In this document: in pieces, positions 45,164 through 54,321 of the stretch
Position numbering within the stretch: position 1 is the first letter of the stretch
Layout: each line of letters begins with the position of its first letter
Assembly (NCBI GenBank): GCA_009776955.1
Contig: WRMW01000003.1
Span: 62,001 to 126,000, forward strand
DNA length: 64,000 nucleotides
Direction of reading: 5' to 3'
From: Clostridiales bacterium
GTDB lineage: Bacteria > Bacillota > Clostridia > Peptostreptococcales > Anaerovoracaceae
Translations under genes and position numbers: made by a program
Notes under the pieces: generated by a model
What the model saw: only the letters and a program-made list of their open reading frames with translations
Databases searched by the model: none
Told to the model about the DNA's origin: nothing

Positions 45164-46013
45164 GCGTTTCACCCCCTAAAAATCCGACTTCCCTGTCGTC
45201 AAACTTGTTCACCAATAGTGCTGGGACCTGCTCGGGGTCCATGCCTGCGCTATAGCCGTACTCGTCCTCAATAAACTTGGTGACTTCCTTTATTATATAT
45301 CGCACGTTCACGCCCGACTCACAGGACGCTTCGCACGCGCCGCACTCCACGCAACGCCCAGCAAGGTGCATCGTGCGTCCCATATGGAATGTCATCTTTG
45401 TGCCGGCGTCGATCTCGGCAGGCTGCCAGTCCGGCAGGTCGCGGTCGATAAAGCAAGTCTTGCAATAACACCCGTAGCACGCCTGGCGGCAGGCGTAGCA
45501 CATGATGCACTTGTCTATCTCCTTTCGGAACCTCTCGAAGTTTGCCTCAAGGCCGCCGTCCTCGCTTGCGGGCGGCGAAAGGTCAAGGCTGTCAACCCTG
45601 TCGTCCTTGATATACTCGTCGTAGATGGGCGGCTTGCGAACCATGCAGTCCGGGCAACCTGGGCGCGGATCGCCGTTTTCGTCCACCATCCCCACGCAGT
45701 CCACGCCGATGATATATACATCGTCACGTTTTATCTGTTGCTCGGTGATGTATTGCGTCAGTATGCGGGCGTCGCAGGGCTTCGCCAGAATCCCGACTTT
45801 CTTGCTGAGGCCGTGGACATATGGTGCGATGTTTTGGTAGCACCTGTCGCCCCACTCGATGTTCTGCACGTCCTCTGGCGTCTTGGCGAAATACGGTATC
45901 TGCATCCCTTCCACGCCGCCGCCCCTATATGCGACGATTACTTCTACATCATTGCTGTTGAGAAGCTTTTCGCAAACCGAGCGTATGTTGTTGGTCATTT
46001 CTTCGTATATCAT
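45156..46013 (-). CDS. FlxC-like iron-sulfur subunit (FrhB-like N-terminus)
   Basis: 285 residues. The N-terminal part (VGILAKPCDARILTQYI) is FrhB/FdhB-like. The middle and C-terminus carry two Cys-rich cluster motifs (CIMCYACRQACYGC and CVECGACEASCESG). Such proteins are electron-transfer subunits in Flx/Hdr assemblies of anaerobic bacteria. The ATG overlaps the stop of the MvhD-like gene by one base. The same-strand order MvhD-like, FlxC, FlxB, FlxA is compact, with no intergenic space. Confidence 0.84.
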   Translation of the reverse strand: MIYEEMTNNIRSVCEKLLNSNDVEVIVAYRGGGVEGMQIPYFAKTPEDVQNIEWGDRCYQNIAPYVHGLSKKVGILAKPCDARILTQYITEQQIKRDDVYIIGVDCVGMVDENGDPRPGCPDCMVRKPPIYDEYIKDDRVDSLDLSPPASEDGGLEANFERFRKEIDKCIMCYACRQACYGCYCKTCFIDRDLPDWQPAEIDAGTKMTFHMGRTMHLAGRCVECGACEASCESGVNVRYIIKEVTKFIEDEYGYSAGMDPEQVPALLVNKFDDREVGFLGGETHG

Positions 46014-46465
46014 CAGGCCTGTGCCTCCTTGCTTCCGCAGTTTGCCACTTCACTCGGACCCACTTTTTTGACGTTCTCGGTCACTTCCTTTATGACATCC
46101 GCAAAGCGACCGCCCTCCGACGCGGACACCCATGTGAACTGGACGCGCTCAGGGTCAAGCCCGCATGTCTGGAGCAGTTTTTTCAGCACGACGAAACGGC
46201 GGCGGGCGAACAAATTGCCCGACAGGTAATGGCAGTCCCCGGGGTGGCAGCCCGACACCATCACGCCATCGGCCCCCTCCATCAACGCCGTTATGATATA
46301 AAGCGGGTTGATGCGTCCCGAACAAGGCACCCTAATGATGCGGATGTTCGGCGGGTATTGCAGGCGGCTAGTGCCCGCAAGGTCGGCCCCTGCGTACGAG
46401 CACCAATTGCAGAGAAAAGCCACTATTTTAGGTTCCCATTTTTCCAATTGCGTCAGTCCTTTCAT
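46013..46465 (-). CDS. MvhD/FlxD-like hydrogenase iron-sulfur subunit
   Basis: 150 residues. The IVAFLCNWCSYAGADLAG and GADGVMVSGCHPGDCHY segments are diagnostic for the MvhD/FlpD domain with a [2Fe-2S] cluster. It delivers electrons to HdrA in bifurcating Hdr complexes. Directly follows the large HdrA gene (5 bp), as expected for interacting partners. Confidence 0.93.
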   Translation of the reverse strand: MKGLTQLEKWEPKIVAFLCNWCSYAGADLAGTSRLQYPPNIRIIRVPCSGRINPLYIITALMEGADGVMVSGCHPGDCHYLSGNLFARRRFVVLKKLLQTCGLDPERVQFTWVSASEGGRFADVIKEVTENVKKVGPSEVANCGSKEAQA

Positions 46466-46470
46466 GCCGC

Positions 46471-49400
46471 CTACACCGCGCTCCGGCGCAGCAAATACTC
46501 AATCTCGGTTATCACTTGCTTGTCAGAAAACCCGTTCACGTCGATGGCGCCGCACCTGCAGGCCGCCGAGCATGTGCCGCAACCCTTGCACAGCACGTCG
46601 TTCACGACCGCGCGGCGCACAGTGCCGCCACGGACGGGGACGTCCTGCACCTCGATGGCTCCGTAGGCGCATACAAGCTCGCAAGCGCCGCACGCCACGC
46701 AGAAATCAGGATTCACATATGCTATGGCGCCCTCAGTTTCAAGCTGCGCCTTTGAGATTACCGTCGCCGCGCGTCCCGCCGCCGCACGCCCCTGTATGAT
46801 GCTTTCTTTCATGGATTTGGGCGAATGGGCAAGGCCGCATAGGTATACGCCCTCGGTCGCAAAGTCGACAGGCCTCAGCTTGACGTGCGCCTCAAGGAAA
46901 AAGCCTTCTTGGTTGAGCGGCACCTTGAACATCTGGGCAATATGCTTGTTGTTGTCCACGTCGGGGACTATGGCGGGGCTTAGTACCAGCATATCCGCCT
47001 CAAGCTCTATATTCCTGCCCAAGACCGGCTCGGCGAGGGTGAGCTTGAAGCCGTCCTTTGCGGGCTTGACCACGGGCTTCCTGTCCACATCGTAGCGTAC
47101 GAACTTGACGCCTTTCTGCCGTGCCTCCCTGTACTTCAGCTCGTGCTGCCCATAAGTCCTGACATCGCGGTAAAGAATCGTGACATCTATGTCCTCGCTC
47201 AGGTCTTTCAGCAATATCGCATTCTTCACCATCTGGTTGCAGCAGACGCGGCTGCAATACTGCCGCTCTCCTTCGCGAGAGCCGACGCAGCCTATCATCA
47301 CCACTTTTTTGGCGTTGAAACCGTCGAACCCGTTTTTGGCGTAATTCTCAAACTCAAGCATGGTAAGGGCTCGCTCGTCCTCGCCGTATAGATATTCGTC
47401 CGGCTTTCTCTCGCTCGCCCCCACGGCCACGACCACCGCGCCGTGCTCTATCTCGCGGGCTATCTCGCCGCCCTTCACGGTCGTTTTGAAGTTGCCGACG
47501 TAACCTTCCGTGGACTCCGCCGTCGTATTGAGGTACACGCTTATAAGCGGGCTGGCGTTCACCTTGTCTATCATACCTTCCAGGTACGGCAAGACTGGGC
47601 GGCCAAGGTTGCTCGTGACCACGCGGGCGGCATTCCCGCCAAGTCTGTCTGTACGCTCCACAAGATGCACGGGGAAGCCCATTTCGGCGATGTCGAGCGC
47701 CGCCGCCATACCCGCCACGCCGCCGCCTATTACCAAGGCGGATTTATTGACGTCTATTTTCTTGCGCGTCAGCTGCTTGGCGAAGGTGACCTTGCCGACC
47801 GCCATACGCACAAGCTCCTTCGCCTTGAACGTGGCTGTGGCGTTGTCGTCCATATGCACCCATGAGCATTGGTCGCGTATGTTCGCCATGGCAAAGAGGT
47901 ATGGATTCAGCCCAGCCTTCTCAAGCACGCTCTGGAACAAGGGCTCGTGGGTACGGGGCGTACACGAGGCTACGACGATCCTGTTCAGCCCGTGCTCCTC
48001 TATCCTTTCCGCGATAACCTTTTGTGCGTCCACCGAGCATGTATATAAATTTTGCTCCGCATGGGAAACAAACGGCAGCGTCTTTGCGTATTCCACGATT
48101 TCGTCTATGACCATATAGCCGCCTATATTGACCCCGCAATGGCAGATGAACACGCCTATCTTTATCGGCTCCTTTGAAACGTCGCGCATGGGCGGAAGCG
48201 GCTCGTCCTTGAAGAAATCGCTATAGTCCTTGAACAGGTCTATCTCCCGCCCCCCGGCGACCTTCGCCGCTGCCGATGCGGCGGCGCTCGCCTCAATCAC
48301 CGTTTCCGGTATGTCCTTGGGGCCGGCGGCCACGCCGCACGCATATACCCCGTCCTTGCTGGTGACCGGCGCATTGAACTCATTCGACCATATAAAGCCA
48401 TACTTGTCGGTTTTCACGCCTGCCCCCGAAAGCAGCTTCACATTCTCGGCGCTCGGCTTCATACCCACCGAAAGCACCACCATGTCGTACTCGGCCTTTG
48501 TCCCCTTGCCGTCCTCGGCCACATACTCCACCGCAAGCCTATTCGTCTCCGGGTTTTCCTCGACCCCGCCTATGCGGCTCCTTATGAACCCGATATTGTA
48601 CTTGCTTTTCGCCGACTCAATATACTTGTCGAAGTCCTTGCCGAACGCCCGCATATCCATGTAGTAGATATCTATGTCCTTGACAGTCGGCAGATGTTCC
48701 TTCGTTATCATCGCTTCCTTGATGGCGTACATGCAGCACACCGACGAGCAGAACTCGTTGCCACAGCCGCTGTCACGCGACCCGACGCATTGGACGAACG
48801 CGATCCGCTCCGGCTCTCTGTTGTCGGACGGCCGCTGTACATGGCCTTCGTACGGCCCGCTCGCCGACAATATCCTCTCGTATTCAAGGCTCGTCACGAC
48901 GTCCTTGTACCGCTCGTAGCCAAACTCGGCGGGGATGTCCTCCGTCGCGTCATATCCTGAGGCAAAGACCACCGACGAAACGGGTATCTCCACGACGGAT
49001 TCGCATTGGTCGTGGCGCACCGAGCCTGCTTGGCACGCTTCTTCGCACAGCTTGCACTCGCAGCATATGGAGCAGTCCACGCAGCGAAGCGCCTCGGCCA
49101 CCGCCATATCCTCCGTAAACCCCGTCTCCACCTCATCAAAGGACGTACGCCTCCGCCTCATGTCGATAAGCGGCATAGAGGCCCGCGGGCTGCGTGAAAA
49201 GCTGCGCGTGTCTATCTCCTCTATCTCCGTCTGCGGCAAGACAAAGGGGTTCACTGGAAGGTCAGTCCCCTCTATATAGTTTATTATAGCCTTGGCGGCG
49301 CGGTTACCGTCCGCCACGGCCTCTATCACCGTCGAAGGCCCACGCATGCAGTCCCCGCCTACAAACACGCCGTCCATATTGGTCTTGGAGGTCTTGGCGT

Positions 49401-50934
49401 CGGCCACGATATTTCCCTTTTCATTGAAAATTTCGATCCCCGCCGCTTCAAGCTTTTCACGCTCGCTATACTGCCCTATGGAGCGGATGATGCAATCTGC
49501 CTCTATCACGAACTTGCTGCCGTCTATCGGCTCGGGACGCCGCCGACCGCTCGCGTCCTTCCTTCCAAGCTTGTTCTTTACGCACTTAAGGCCGACCGTG
49601 CGTCCGCCCTCCGCGACGACCTCCACAGGCGTGGTCAAGAACAAAAACTTCACGCCCTCCTCCATCGCATGCTCCACTTCCCATTCGTTGGCAGGCATTT
49701 CGTCCTGCGTGCGGCGGTACACCACCGTCACGTCGCACCCGAGCCTGCGCGAAGACCGTGCCGCGTCCATGGCGACGTTCCCGCCCCCTATCACAAGCAC
49801 TTTCTCGCCCGGCTTCGCCCTGCCGCCCATGTTGAGCCCGTGCAGGAAGTCCACCGACGATATGACTCCCTTGGAGTCCTCGCCCGGCAGGCCGAGCTTC
49901 AGGTCTTTATGGGCACCTATGGCGACATATATGGCCTTATAGCCCTCGGCCTTTAGCTGCTCGAGCGTGAAATCCCTCCCGACAGCCTTGCCGAGCACTA
50001 TGTCAACGCCCATGTCCTCTATCATCTTTATCTCGTCGGCGAGGACACCCTTGTCCAGCCTATAGTCGGGGATGCCGACCTTCACCATTCCGCCAGGCAC
50101 GGAAAGCGCCTCAAACACCGTAACCTTGTAGCCCTCGGCCGCGAGCTTGTATGCACAGTTCAGGCCTGATGGACCTGCGCCAATAACGGCTATCCTCGCG
50201 TCCTTGGGCTCGGCGGCCACTTCTATCGGCTTCGCGCCGCCATCCGCCTTGACCTTGTCCGCCACGAACCTTTTCAACGAAGCGATGGATATGGGCTGCT
50301 CGACAAAGCGACGCGAGCAATTTGTTTCGCACGGGTGTACGCATACGCGCCCAAGGACGCCTGCGAAAGTGGTCGTGCGCCTGATGACATCAAGTGCTTC
50401 CTCGTACCTTCCGGCACCCACCAAAGTCACATAGGCATGGGCATCGAGGTGCGCGGGGCACTCGTACTTGCACGGAGACGTACCCTTCTTGTCGATGACC
50501 GCCTTGTTCGGCACCGCCTGCGCGAAAGGCTTGTAGACAGCCTTGCGCCCACCTATTCCCATATCGAACTCCGAGCCCTTGGTGACAGGGCAAGCATCGA
50601 AGCAATCGTTGCAGCCCTTGCAAGATTCTTCATCTATATAGCGCGGCTTGCGGCGTATAACCGCCGTCAGATCCGGCGCCTCGCCCTTTATCTCCGCGAC
50701 CTCGCTGTACGAAAGCGTCTTTACCATCGGGTGGTTGAAGCACGCCGTCACCTTGGGCGCCAATATGCACGCCGAACAATCATTCGTCGGGAAAGTCTTG
50801 TCAAGCTGCGCCATCCGCCCGCCTATGGACGGTGTGGACTCGACCAGAAATACAGGTATTCCCATTTCTGCCAAATCATGGGAGGTCTGTATGCCGGCGA
50901 TTCCGCCGCCGACCACCATTACCGGCTTTTTCAC
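46471..50934 (-). CDS. Giant HdrA-type flavoprotein: two HdrA modules with an inserted GltD-like module
   Basis: 1487 residues. Residues 1-~140: HdrA N-terminal FAD module (VMVVGGGIAGIQTSHDLA) with Cys-rich CSACILAPKVTAC and a CKGCNDCFDACPV cluster. ~145-570: a complete GltD/NfnB-like NAD(P)H module (CKYECPAHLDAH, IAVIGAGPSGLNCAYKLA, VLVIGGGNVAMDAAR). ~620-930: rest of HdrA 1 with Cys clusters. ~1075-1487: a second HdrA module (ALVIGGGVAGMAAALDIA) ending in two ferredoxin motifs (CVACGACELVC, CKGCGTCSAAC). This resembles HdrL-type proteins of sulfate reducers and acetogens. It would bifurcate electrons between NAD(P)H, ferredoxin and the MetF/MetV partner. ATGA overlap with hdrC. Confidence 0.9.
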   Translation of the reverse strand: MKKPVMVVGGGIAGIQTSHDLAEMGIPVFLVESTPSIGGRMAQLDKTFPTNDCSACILAPKVTACFNHPMVKTLSYSEVAEIKGEAPDLTAVIRRKPRYIDEESCKGCNDCFDACPVTKGSEFDMGIGGRKAVYKPFAQAVPNKAVIDKKGTSPCKYECPAHLDAHAYVTLVGAGRYEEALDVIRRTTTFAGVLGRVCVHPCETNCSRRFVEQPISIASLKRFVADKVKADGGAKPIEVAAEPKDARIAVIGAGPSGLNCAYKLAAEGYKVTVFEALSVPGGMVKVGIPDYRLDKGVLADEIKMIEDMGVDIVLGKAVGRDFTLEQLKAEGYKAIYVAIGAHKDLKLGLPGEDSKGVISSVDFLHGLNMGGRAKPGEKVLVIGGGNVAMDAARSSRRLGCDVTVVYRRTQDEMPANEWEVEHAMEEGVKFLFLTTPVEVVAEGGRTVGLKCVKNKLGRKDASGRRRPEPIDGSKFVIEADCIIRSIGQYSEREKLEAAGIEIFNEKGNIVADAKTSKTNMDGVFVGGDCMRGPSTVIEAVADGNRAAKAIINYIEGTDLPVNPFVLPQTEIEEIDTRSFSRSPRASMPLIDMRRRRTSFDEVETGFTEDMAVAEALRCVDCSICCECKLCEEACQAGSVRHDQCESVVEIPVSSVVFASGYDATEDIPAEFGYERYKDVVTSLEYERILSASGPYEGHVQRPSDNREPERIAFVQCVGSRDSGCGNEFCSSVCCMYAIKEAMITKEHLPTVKDIDIYYMDMRAFGKDFDKYIESAKSKYNIGFIRSRIGGVEENPETNRLAVEYVAEDGKGTKAEYDMVVLSVGMKPSAENVKLLSGAGVKTDKYGFIWSNEFNAPVTSKDGVYACGVAAGPKDIPETVIEASAAASAAAKVAGGREIDLFKDYSDFFKDEPLPPMRDVSKEPIKIGVFICHCGVNIGGYMVIDEIVEYAKTLPFVSHAEQNLYTCSVDAQKVIAERIEEHGLNRIVVASCTPRTHEPLFQSVLEKAGLNPYLFAMANIRDQCSWVHMDDNATATFKAKELVRMAVGKVTFAKQLTRKKIDVNKSALVIGGGVAGMAAALDIAEMGFPVHLVERTDRLGGNAARVVTSNLGRPVLPYLEGMIDKVNASPLISVYLNTTAESTEGYVGNFKTTVKGGEIAREIEHGAVVVAVGASERKPDEYLYGEDERALTMLEFENYAKNGFDGFNAKKVVMIGCVGSREGERQYCSRVCCNQMVKNAILLKDLSEDIDVTILYRDVRTYGQHELKYREARQKGVKFVRYDVDRKPVVKPAKDGFKLTLAEPVLGRNIELEADMLVLSPAIVPDVDNNKHIAQMFKVPLNQEGFFLEAHVKLRPVDFATEGVYLCGLAHSPKSMKESIIQGRAAAGRAATVISKAQLETEGAIAYVNPDFCVACGACELVCAYGAIEVQDVPVRGGTVRRAVVNDVLCKGCGTCSAACRCGAIDVNGFSDKQVITEIEYLLRRSAV

Positions 50935-51311
50935 GCCAATTCCTCCTTGATCTTTTCAAGCCTTGCGCGTTTAAGCTCCTCGTCATACGCCAAAACCTTT
51001 TCAAGCAAGGCCTTATCCCTATGCCCCTTCGCTATCGCCAGCTCCCTGAGCGCGCGCACGATATCGGCAAAACGGACATCCTGCGGGCAATGCGATACGC
51101 AGGCGTGGCATTGGTTGCACTTCCATATCTCGTCGGACTTCAGGACATCGTCCTCCATGCTGAGCAGCACCATTCGCATGATCTTTCTCGGGTTGTAGCC
51201 ATCGTCAACCTCGTTCACCGGGCAACAAGCCGTACAAGAGCCGCAAAGCAAACAGTTCAGCACGTTCGTGCCGCCGGGTGTATTCCTTACATCATTTGCA
51301 AAATTGTTCAT
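50931..51311 (-). CDS. hdrC: HdrC-like 4Fe-4S protein
   Basis: 126 residues with two [4Fe-4S] motifs, CLLCGSCTACCPV and CNQCHACVSHCPQ, and a helical C-terminus, the HdrC pattern. It links HdrA to its terminal acceptor. No HdrB (CCG-domain) gene is present beside it, which suggests that here the acceptor is MetV/MetF rather than a disulfide. Start of hdrA overlaps its stop. Confidence 0.9.
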   Translation of the reverse strand: MNNFANDVRNTPGGTNVLNCLLCGSCTACCPVNEVDDGYNPRKIMRMVLLSMEDDVLKSDEIWKCNQCHACVSHCPQDVRFADIVRALRELAIAKGHRDKALLEKVLAYDEELKRARLEKIKEELA

Positions 51312-51325
51312 CTGTCCATACCTTC

Positions 51326-52243
51326 CTATAATATAGGCCTAGGCAAAAATCCTGCCTGCTTCACTATCTCGGGAACGATATCCTCCCAACCGACCGCCAT
51401 GATGTGCATGCCTTTTATGCCATCGACGCCTTTCAGCTTCGCGATAAGCTCGACTGCGATTTTGATGCCCTCCGCCTGCACGTCCTCCGCCTGCTCAAAC
51501 CTCTTGACATACTCGTCGGGCACGCTCATGCCTGCGACAAGCTGCGTCATCTGAATGGACTTGAGCGACTTGTTCACGAAGATGCCCGCCTGCATATACG
51601 CCCGCTCGTGGAGCCCTCGCGCCCGTGCCATATCCATAAACCTGTCAAAGCGCTCAAGGTCGTAAATGCATTGCGTCTGGATGAACCTCGCCCCTGCGTC
51701 GATCTTCTTTTCGAGCCTTATCACTTGCAATTCCAACGGATCCGCAAACGGATTCACTGTGGCGCCGAGGAAGAACTTAGGCGGGTGCTTGCACTTGCTA
51801 CCCCCCATAAACACGCCATCCTCCTGCAGCCTGTTTATCGCCTGCAAGAATTGTATCGTGTCCACGTCAAAGACGTTCTTCGACTGCGGGTGGTTGCCGA
51901 ACGTCTGGTGGTCGCCCGAAAGCACGAGCAGGTTTTTCAAGCCAAGCGCCCACGCGCCCAATATGTCCGCCTGCATGGCGAGCCTGTTCCTGTCGCGCAT
52001 GGTCATCTGTACTATCCCCTCGACGCCCTCGCCCTGCGACAGATATGCCGCCGCGATGGATGACATACGAACTATGGCAGTCTGGTTGTCCGTGACGTTC
52101 GCCGCGTCCACGACGCCCGCAAGCTCCCTGGCCTTTTCACGCACGTTCTCCGCGTCCGCGCTCATAGGCGGGCCTATCTCCGCCGTGATCGCGAACTTTC
52201 CGGCCTCAAGCACTTTCTGAAAATTGCTCTTTTCGTAATCCAT
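51326..52243 (-). CDS. metF: Methylenetetrahydrofolate reductase
   Basis: 305 residues of the TIM-barrel MetF family: FAITAEIGPPMSADAENV, then VQMTMRDRNRLAMQADILG, LLVLSGDH and ARFIQTQCIYDLERF, the folate/FAD-site segments. It reduces 5,10-methylene-THF to 5-methyl-THF in the methyl branch. Adjacent metV and Hdr genes match the MetFV-HdrABC-MvhD arrangement described in Moorella, where the reductase is part of a multi-subunit flavin complex. Confidence 0.95.
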   Translation of the reverse strand: MDYEKSNFQKVLEAGKFAITAEIGPPMSADAENVREKARELAGVVDAANVTDNQTAIVRMSSIAAAYLSQGEGVEGIVQMTMRDRNRLAMQADILGAWALGLKNLLVLSGDHQTFGNHPQSKNVFDVDTIQFLQAINRLQEDGVFMGGSKCKHPPKFFLGATVNPFADPLELQVIRLEKKIDAGARFIQTQCIYDLERFDRFMDMARARGLHERAYMQAGIFVNKSLKSIQMTQLVAGMSVPDEYVKRFEQAEDVQAEGIKIAVELIAKLKGVDGIKGMHIMAVGWEDIVPEIVKQAGFLPRPIL

Positions 52244-52251
52244 AAAATCTC

Positions 52252-52932
52252 CTATTCAGAGTCGCTTATATTCACATCGTCTTTGCGAACGCTACGCGGC
52301 CCGCCGTCTCTGTTGGTACGCCAATCGCGCGGCTCGTAAATCTCATTCAGTCTGTCAAGCTGCCCAAGCTCGGAAAGCCTGTCATAAATCAAGTGCCACG
52401 CACAATCGATCTCTGCGTCGATTTCGCATTTTGAATCCTGGGAGCCTCCGCAAGGGCCGTTGAGTATGCTTTTGGAACAACGCGCTATCGGGCATATGCC
52501 GCCCGTCTTTTCGAGCAGGCAATTCCCACACCCCGCGCATAGCTCCGTCCAATAACCAAGCTCTTTCGCAGCGCCGTAGAATTTCGTGTTGAGGGCGGGC
52601 AGAACAAGCCTGCCGGGGTATTTGTCCGCCAGGAACTGCACGCCCACTCCGCACGCCATGGACAGGATGACGTCCCCATCCAAAAGCTCGTCCTCCAAAT
52701 CGTCCACAAACTCGTCGTCGCATTGCCGCTTGAGATTGACCACCGACACGCTCACGTCCTCGCCCTTCGCCTTGGCATCGGCCTCGACCACACCACGAAC
52801 AGCCAACGCCTCTTTCTCGCCGCCCGCCATGCACACCGTCACGCAGGTTCCGCACGAAGCTATCACGATCCGGCCGAACCCGTTCAGCGAATCTACTATC
52901 TCGTTTATCGGTTTTTGCTCTGCTACTATCAA
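52252..52932 (-). CDS. metV: MetV-like zinc/iron-sulfur partner of MetF
   Basis: 226 residues. The N-terminal half resembles the methylene-THF reductase C-terminal (PF12225-type) domain. The C-terminal half is Cys-rich (CAGCGNCLLEKTGGICPIARC, in two parts, then LNGPCGGS), fitting cluster or zinc binding. In acetogens MetV pairs with MetF and carries electrons to it. The gene sits 8 bp before metF on the same strand; its start is 3 bp after the stop of the HdrA-like gene. Confidence 0.88.
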   Translation of the reverse strand: MIVAEQKPINEIVDSLNGFGRIVIASCGTCVTVCMAGGEKEALAVRGVVEADAKAKGEDVSVSVVNLKRQCDDEFVDDLEDELLDGDVILSMACGVGVQFLADKYPGRLVLPALNTKFYGAAKELGYWTELCAGCGNCLLEKTGGICPIARCSKSILNGPCGGSQDSKCEIDAEIDCAWHLIYDRLSELGQLDRLNEIYEPRDWRTNRDGGPRSVRKDDVNISDSE

Positions 52933-52935
52933 ACC

Positions 52936-54321
52936 TTATCCCTCCAATATGCTCAAGAGCTTGTCTTTCATAACGTTTTCCATCGCATGGCTTGCCTGAA
53001 TAACTATGGCGCGCTTCCCGTCGATGCTTGCCTTTTGGAACAATTCCGTCGCACGTTCGGCTTGTTTGCACGCACGTCTGTCGCCGTCCATATGGCGGCA
53101 CGCGTCCTCTATGCAGCATGCTATGATAATGGTGTCATAGTCTATGAAGTCGTTTGCGAGTATATCGGCGCTGACGCTCCCACCGCAGGCAACACGCTCG
53201 CTGTCGATGGTGCCCGCGTATTCACCGAGCGACGGCAGCACGCCGTCAAACGCCTCGGCCGCACCGTTCTCACAGCAATAGACTTTGATTTTTTTCGATA
53301 CATCGCCCGTCATTGCGAGGTCGCCCCCGCCTTTCCTCGCTATCGCCTCGCCTGGGCATATCGCCACGCAGGTCCCGCACGCCTGACATAGCCCCTCGAC
53401 CACCTTCATCGCCGATGCCTCCGCATCAGGCTCAAACGCCCCATGCGTACACGCCCTGTAACACGAATAGCAGAACGCGCACTTCCCCGCGTCGACTTCG
53501 GGTATCCCCCATCTCCTTACAATCTCCTGCTCATAACCGGGAACAGCCGCGGCCTTTATGTCCGCAATCACCGAAAGCATGACCCTCTGCACCGCATCCC
53601 GCTCGCTCCCCTTCGCAACAAGCGCAGGATTGAGATAATAGACCCCGCGCCGCGTCGAGAACGCCGGATGGAGGAAGAACCTGTCGTCGTTCACCCTGCC
53701 GTCCGCCCGCTTGTACAAACGCAGCTTCTTAGAAATCTTTTCTAGCTCAGGAATATCCCTGACCACCGCCGACAGCACATACGGCGTCTCTATCTCCATA
53801 TCAAGAACTCCGTCATTTGCCTTTATCGTGAAGCTGTCCGCTTCCTCGTCGTAACTTATCGACGCTTCCTCGTACTTCACAAAAACGACCCCCGCGTCTC
53901 GGGCTGCAAGATATTCCTGCTCGCCGCCGCCATAGCCGCACTTCACCACCTTTGACAAAAACACCACTTCTTTTTTCTTGCCGGCGAAGCGCTTGGCCGT
54001 ACGTATCGCCTTGGCCGCGATATACTCAGGCGTCTCCTCGCCGTAATCAAGCAGGATCGCTATCTTGTCGTTGGTTTTCAGGCTTTCGACCCGCTCCACC
54101 TCCGCATCGTCCATAAGGTTTGTCGTAGGCGAAGCAAGCCCATACTCCGCACCGTCCTCGCCAAGAGCCACAATCCGTGGCGGCTCCGTGATGATAACCG
54201 CATCTATGACCGCATTGCGGCGGTCCACACCGTCCGCAACCACCGCGTCCATGCCCGCCGCCACAACGCAACGCTCGACTTCCGCATTCAAATTGTTGTT
54301 CCCAAGAATCCACACACTCAT
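52936..54321 (-). CDS. HdrA C-terminal-like protein with ferredoxin and MvhD-like domains
   Basis: About 461 residues. The N-terminal region resembles the second half of HdrA (VVFLSKVVKCGYGGG, AYVLS-type NAD module remnants). Residues ~283-330 contain CAFCYSCYRACTHG and CQACGTCVAICPG. The C-terminal ~110 residues (IIIACCIEDACRHMDGDRRA) are MvhD-like. It complements the following N-terminal HdrA-like protein, so the two look like a split HdrA with an appended MvhD. ATG at 54321 overlaps the previous stop as ATGA. Likely the MetFV-docking side of the complex (inference). Confidence 0.8.
   Translation of the reverse strand: MSVWILGNNNLNAEVERCVVAAGMDAVVADGVDRRNAVIDAVIITEPPRIVALGEDGAEYGLASPTTNLMDDAEVERVESLKTNDKIAILLDYGEETPEYIAAKAIRTAKRFAGKKKEVVFLSKVVKCGYGGGEQEYLAARDAGVVFVKYEEASISYDEEADSFTIKANDGVLDMEIETPYVLSAVVRDIPELEKISKKLRLYKRADGRVNDDRFFLHPAFSTRRGVYYLNPALVAKGSERDAVQRVMLSVIADIKAAAVPGYEQEIVRRWGIPEVDAGKCAFCYSCYRACTHGAFEPDAEASAMKVVEGLCQACGTCVAICPGEAIARKGGGDLAMTGDVSKKIKVYCCENGAAEAFDGVLPSLGEYAGTIDSERVACGGSVSADILANDFIDYDTIIIACCIEDACRHMDGDRRACKQAERATELFQKASIDGKRAIVIQASHAMENVMKDKLLSILEG

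Noticed and set aside
45366-46229. 287-residue plus-strand frame opposite flxC
   Set aside because: Antisense shadow; no start signals and no recognisable domain.
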